From Bifidobacterium saimiriisciurei (GTDB lineage: Bacteria > Actinomycetota > Actinomycetes > Actinomycetales > Bifidobacteriaceae): 64,000 nucleotides of DNA. The position numbers were made by a program, and so were the translations under genes. Shown piece after piece: positions 61,238 through 64,000 of this stretch. The notes beneath the pieces are model-generated. The model saw only the letters and a program-made list of their open reading frames with translations, made no database searches and had not been told where the DNA came from. The stretch is from contig NZ_WHZU01000016.1 of the NCBI RefSeq assembly GCF_010667655.1, forward strand, positions 1 through 64,000, in the 5' to 3' direction. Within the stretch, counting starts at the first letter, position 1. The number at the start of each line of letters is the position of its first letter.

Positions 61238-62767
61238 TTACGCCTGCGGGCGGTCGTACTTGGCACCCTCGGGGTTGCTCTTGGCCGCCATCAGCACGAC
61301 CATGGCGATCGATCCGCCGATTACGACCAGCGCGCCGAAGACGATCAGCGCGATGCCGCCGCCAAGACCGCCGGCGGAATTGCCCGCGGCGCTGAAGACG
61401 CCGGTGAAGATGCCGGCGATCACCAGAATGAAGCCGAGGAACGCGATGCCGTATGGCAGCAGGATGAGCCATCCGCTGCGGTTCGTATCGTGCAGACGAC
61501 GCACGCCGACCGCGATGCCCGGCACCAGCGTGCCGAGGCTCCAGACGGTTTCGAGTGCGGAAACGATGCCGCTTTCTCGCGTGGCGGCGGTCAGAATGCT
61601 GAACAGCAGGCTCACCACCACGGTGGCGAGGATCCACCACCAGTATTCGCCGCGGGAGGCGCGGCCGGTGAACGTGGCGTACTTCTTGAACACACGCAGG
61701 AACGCGTTCGGGAACGTGATGCCGTACCACGGGGCCCACAGCGGGGGCTCGCCGTTGGCATCCAGCGGAATGGCGCCGTTCGTCGCCGGCGCGCCGTATC
61801 CCTGCGGCGGGGTGGGCATACCGGGGGCGCCGTAAGGGTTCTGCTGTCCGTATGCGGACGCCTGCGGGGCCGGGGCGGTCGGGATGGAGCTGCCATACTG
61901 CGGAGGCTGCTGACCGTATCCGTTCTGGTCGTATCCGGCCTGCGCATATCCGTTCTGCTGGCCGTAATCCGGCTGCTGGGGAGCGGAGCCGTACGGCTGC
62001 TGTCCGTATGCGGGCGCCTGCGGGGCCGTCTGTGCGGCATACGGGTCCTGGCCATACGCCGGTGCGGCTGGCTGCTGGCCGTATCCGTTCGAACCGTTCT
62101 GATACTGGTCGGGCTGACCGTATCCGTTCTGGCCCTGGTACGAGGCCTGCTGGGCGTACTGGTTCGGCTGCGCCTGCTCATAGGGCGTCTCGTATGCCGG
62201 CTGGCCATATGCCGGTGCCGTATAGCCGTTCTGCTGACCGTATTCGGGAGCTGGAGCGCCATATGCGGGTGCATCATAGGCAGGGGCGTCATACGCGGCC
62301 GCCGACTGCGGTGAGGCGGGGGATTGCGGTGCGGTCGGCGATGACGGCGCCGAATCCGGCGTCGCCGGTGCGGTCGGCTCGGACGGCTGGCTCACGGGAG
62401 TCGGTTCGGGGACCGCGGATTCGCCGAATGGCGTGGGAACGTGCTGGTCGTAGGCGGGCGCCGGCGAGGTCGGCTCCGTCGGAGCCTGGCCGTAGGCCGG
62501 GGCCTCGTACTGCGGCGCATCGTAGGAAGGGGCTTCGTAGGCAGGCGCGGCGTTGTGGCTGCTGTAGTCGGGGGCCGTGCCGTATGCCGGTGCCGACTGA
62601 CCGAACTGGCCGAGCTGCGTCTCGTCGTTCTGTTCGTTGCCCGGCGCCGCACCCTGTGCCGCCGGCTGCTGCCCATAGGCATCTGTGGGGTTCTGCGAGG
62701 TGTTGAACGCAGCGTTGCCGTTGCCGCCATTGGGAACGTAACCCTGCGGGTTGCTCGGATCGGTCAT
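61238..62767 (-). CDS. DUF805 membrane protein with long Tyr/Gln/Ala-rich N-terminal repeats
   Basis: 509 residues. About 370 disordered residues come first, made of YGQ, PAYG, APAYD and QNGYGQ units. The C-terminal DUF805 domain reads FLRVFKKYATFTGRASRGEYWWWILATVVVSLLF, VWSLGTLVPGIAVGVRRLHDTNRSGWLILL and FLGFILVIAGIFTGVF, giving about four membrane helices. DUF805 has no known activity. The start at 62767 has AAGGGA upstream. It resembles the DUF2510 protein at 20084 in its tail. The repeats are in protein; no DNA array is present. Confidence 0.83.
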   Translation of the reverse strand: MTDPSNPQGYVPNGGNGNAAFNTSQNPTDAYGQQPAAQGAAPGNEQNDETQLGQFGQSAPAYGTAPDYSSHNAAPAYEAPSYDAPQYEAPAYGQAPTEPTSPAPAYDQHVPTPFGESAVPEPTPVSQPSEPTAPATPDSAPSSPTAPQSPASPQSAAAYDAPAYDAPAYGAPAPEYGQQNGYTAPAYGQPAYETPYEQAQPNQYAQQASYQGQNGYGQPDQYQNGSNGYGQQPAAPAYGQDPYAAQTAPQAPAYGQQPYGSAPQQPDYGQQNGYAQAGYDQNGYGQQPPQYGSSIPTAPAPQASAYGQQNPYGAPGMPTPPQGYGAPATNGAIPLDANGEPPLWAPWYGITFPNAFLRVFKKYATFTGRASRGEYWWWILATVVVSLLFSILTAATRESGIVSALETVWSLGTLVPGIAVGVRRLHDTNRSGWLILLPYGIAFLGFILVIAGIFTGVFSAAGNSAGGLGGGIALIVFGALVVIGGSIAMVVLMAAKSNPEGAKYDRPQA

Positions 62768-63026
62768 GAATTTTTCCCTTCTTTCTGCGCTCGCAGTCGG
62801 GTGAATCGGCGGATTTGCCGGTCCGGCGGTCGGGCACAACGGATAGATCCGCTTTCATTCTCCCACGGGATGCGTAAAAAGACAGTCAACGATCATGTGT
62901 TGATTCAGCCGGGACGCTCCGGCGCCGATGCCGCCTCGGCGCGTCGCCGCAGAACAGATGGCGGCGGGCTTTTTCGGGACGTACCATCGGAAGTGGATGC
63001 CGCTCATGGCGGAAGGAGACCGAAGC

Positions 63027-63872
63027 ATGGAACCCATCGTGCATAGCGCAATCACGAGGTCCGACGGTGGCCTCCTTCGTCGCGGGCGGGGCACCGGGCG
63101 TCTGCCGCGCGGCATCGTCGCCGTATGCGGGGCGCTCGTCGGCATGGTCATGCTGCTGACGGTGGCACTCGCGCCATTCGGGGCGACGGCGAACGCCACC
63201 ATGACCACCAGCGGCATGTTCATCACCATATCCGCCAAGGCGGGCGACGGCGACTCGGCCCGTCCGCTGGCCGGCGACACCTACTCCGTGGCCTATGTGG
63301 CCGAAGTGGAGTTCAATGCCGACCACACCGCCATCACCGGTTTCAAGACGAACACCTGGTTCGAGGACGTCGACCGCGACTGGGGCAAGCTCACCTCCTC
63401 GCAATACAGCGCCGCCGCCAAGGAGGTCGTCGCCTACGCCGACAAACACGACGGCTACACCTTCACCGACCTGCGCACCGATGCCAACGGCAAGGTCACG
63501 ACACCCAGCCTCAACTTCGGCATCTACCTCGTCAAGCGCGTGGGCGTGGCCGACGCGAACAAGGCGTACCGGTGCGATCCGTTCTTCGTGATGCTCCCCG
63601 AAACGAACGGCAGCACGAACATCGACGACTGGGACTATCGGGTGACCGCCTCGCCCAAGTTCGAGCAGATTGCGACGCCTGTGCCGACGCCGTCCAGCCC
63701 GACGCCGACGCCGACACCCACGCCGACGCCGACCGCGCCGGGGGAGTCGTCCATCGCCAAGACCGGCGCCGCCGTCATGCGGTACGTGGAGGCGGCCGTC
63801 ATCCTCGGCGCCATGGCCTTCACCATCATGTTCGTCCGCGCCCAGCTCCGCCTCCGCCGCAAAGAACGATAA
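63027..63872 (+). CDS. Pilin-like surface protein with IAKTG sorting signal
   Basis: 281 residues. The N-terminus has a basic part and a hydrophobic export segment (IVAVCGALVGMVMLLTVALAPFGATANA). The body is a small beta-rich domain of pilin type (FITISAKAGDGDSARPLAGDTYSVAYVAEVEF; TFTDLRTDANGKVTTPSLNFGIYLVKRVGV). A Pro/Thr spacer (PTPTPTPTPT) leads to SIAKTGA, a hydrophobic helix and a basic tail (RRKER), a non-canonical LPXTG-like sorting signal. The start at 63027 has GGAAGGAG eight bases upstream. It stands apart from the pilus pair at 5777-10973. No sortase gene is seen. Confidence 0.8.
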   Translation: MEPIVHSAITRSDGGLLRRGRGTGRLPRGIVAVCGALVGMVMLLTVALAPFGATANATMTTSGMFITISAKAGDGDSARPLAGDTYSVAYVAEVEFNADHTAITGFKTNTWFEDVDRDWGKLTSSQYSAAAKEVVAYADKHDGYTFTDLRTDANGKVTTPSLNFGIYLVKRVGVADANKAYRCDPFFVMLPETNGSTNIDDWDYRVTASPKFEQIATPVPTPSSPTPTPTPTPTPTAPGESSIAKTGAAVMRYVEAAVILGAMAFTIMFVRAQLRLRRKER

Positions 63873-63888
63873 GGGCTGTCATTCCTCT

Positions 63889-63940
63889 GGCTCCCCTCCC
63901 GACGGAGGGGAGCTGTCGGACAAAGTCCGACTGAGGGGAG
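63889..63940. repeat. Intergenic palindromic repeat, first unit
   Basis: CTCCCCTCC pairs with GGAGGGGAG around CGAC, and GTCGGAC with GTCCGAC around AAA. The second part (AGCTGTCGGAC to GAGGGGAG) recurs inverted at 63968-64000. Confidence 0.75.
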
Positions 63941-63967
63941 CGCTGCTGGGAATCCGGTTCTGTTCAA

Positions 63968-64000
63968 CTCCCCTCAGTCAGCTTCGCTGACAGCTCCCCT
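63968..64000. repeat. Intergenic palindromic repeat, inverted unit, cut by window end
   Basis: CTCCCCTCAGTCAGCTTCGC followed by TGACAGCTCCCCT is the inverse of the second part of the unit at 63889, with changes in the loop (CAGCTTCGCTG instead of CGGACTTTGTCCG). The element continues beyond the window. Confidence 0.75.

Noticed and set aside
61850..62700. The YGQ/PAYG repeats as a possible CRISPR or DNA satellite array
   Set aside because: The period is irregular, there are no unique spacers of constant length, and the repetition follows codons of a disordered protein tail.

Overview
The window looks like a chromosomal segment of a high-GC Gram-positive actinobacterium, most likely Bifidobacterium. 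This is inferred from the high GC content and strong GC bias at third codon positions, sortase-anchored pilins, long alanine/glutamate-rich tails on ribosomal protein S16, several genes that look leaderless, and the rpsF-ssb-rpsR-rplI and rpsP-khpA-rimM gene orders. No species can be named from the sequence alone.

Layout. The 3' end of a 5S rRNA gene opens the window, followed by an MscS channel, an amidohydrolase, a nitroreductase and aspartate ammonia-lyase. From 5.8 to 11.1 kb lies a sortase-dependent pilus pair (large vWA tip protein, then major pilin) without an adjacent sortase gene. From 11.6 to 15.6 kb are a helix-turn-helix protein whose 3' end contains a C11 tract and two single-pass membrane proteins of adhesin-like composition. 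A quinone-reductase-like flavoprotein and a four-tRNA cluster (Gly, Val, Val, Ala) follow. A low-GC CPBP protease gene sits between the tRNAs and an IS3-type transposase fragment. From 18.4 to 28.6 kb are transporters (amino-acid permease, CLC channel, MFS), a methyltransferase, an XRE-family membrane regulator and a second CPBP protein, with three copies of a hairpin repeat.

From 28.8 to 40.8 kb are housekeeping genes (rpmB, recG, rsmD, trmD; rimM, khpA, rpsP). Between trmD and rimM lies a roughly 6-kb catabolic cassette: zinc dehydrogenase, DUF4867 protein, GPH sugar symporter, AraC-type regulator and ROK regulator. Each end of the cassette carries a related palindromic unit of about 65 bp. 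From 41.1 to 45.2 kb a class III aminotransferase, an APC permease and a TetR regulator form a likely amine or amino-acid catabolic locus.

From 45.4 to 54.4 kb are a Nudix-like protein, a short-chain dehydrogenase, an SLC13-type transporter, sbcD-sbcC and a membrane-anchored lysozyme-like protein. From 54.5 to 56.4 kb is rpsF-ssb-rpsR-rplI. The remainder holds a tautomerase, a GtrA-like protein, an MFS transporter, a histidine phosphatase, an unrecognised 292-aa protein, a DUF805 protein with a repetitive Tyr/Gln-rich tail, and an orphan pilin-like protein with an IAKTG sorting motif. The window ends inside a palindromic intergenic repeat.

The most interesting elements are the repeat-bounded catabolic cassette, the C11 tract that switches the C-terminus of the helix-turn-helix protein, the sortase-less pilus pair, and the dispersed hairpin repeat families.
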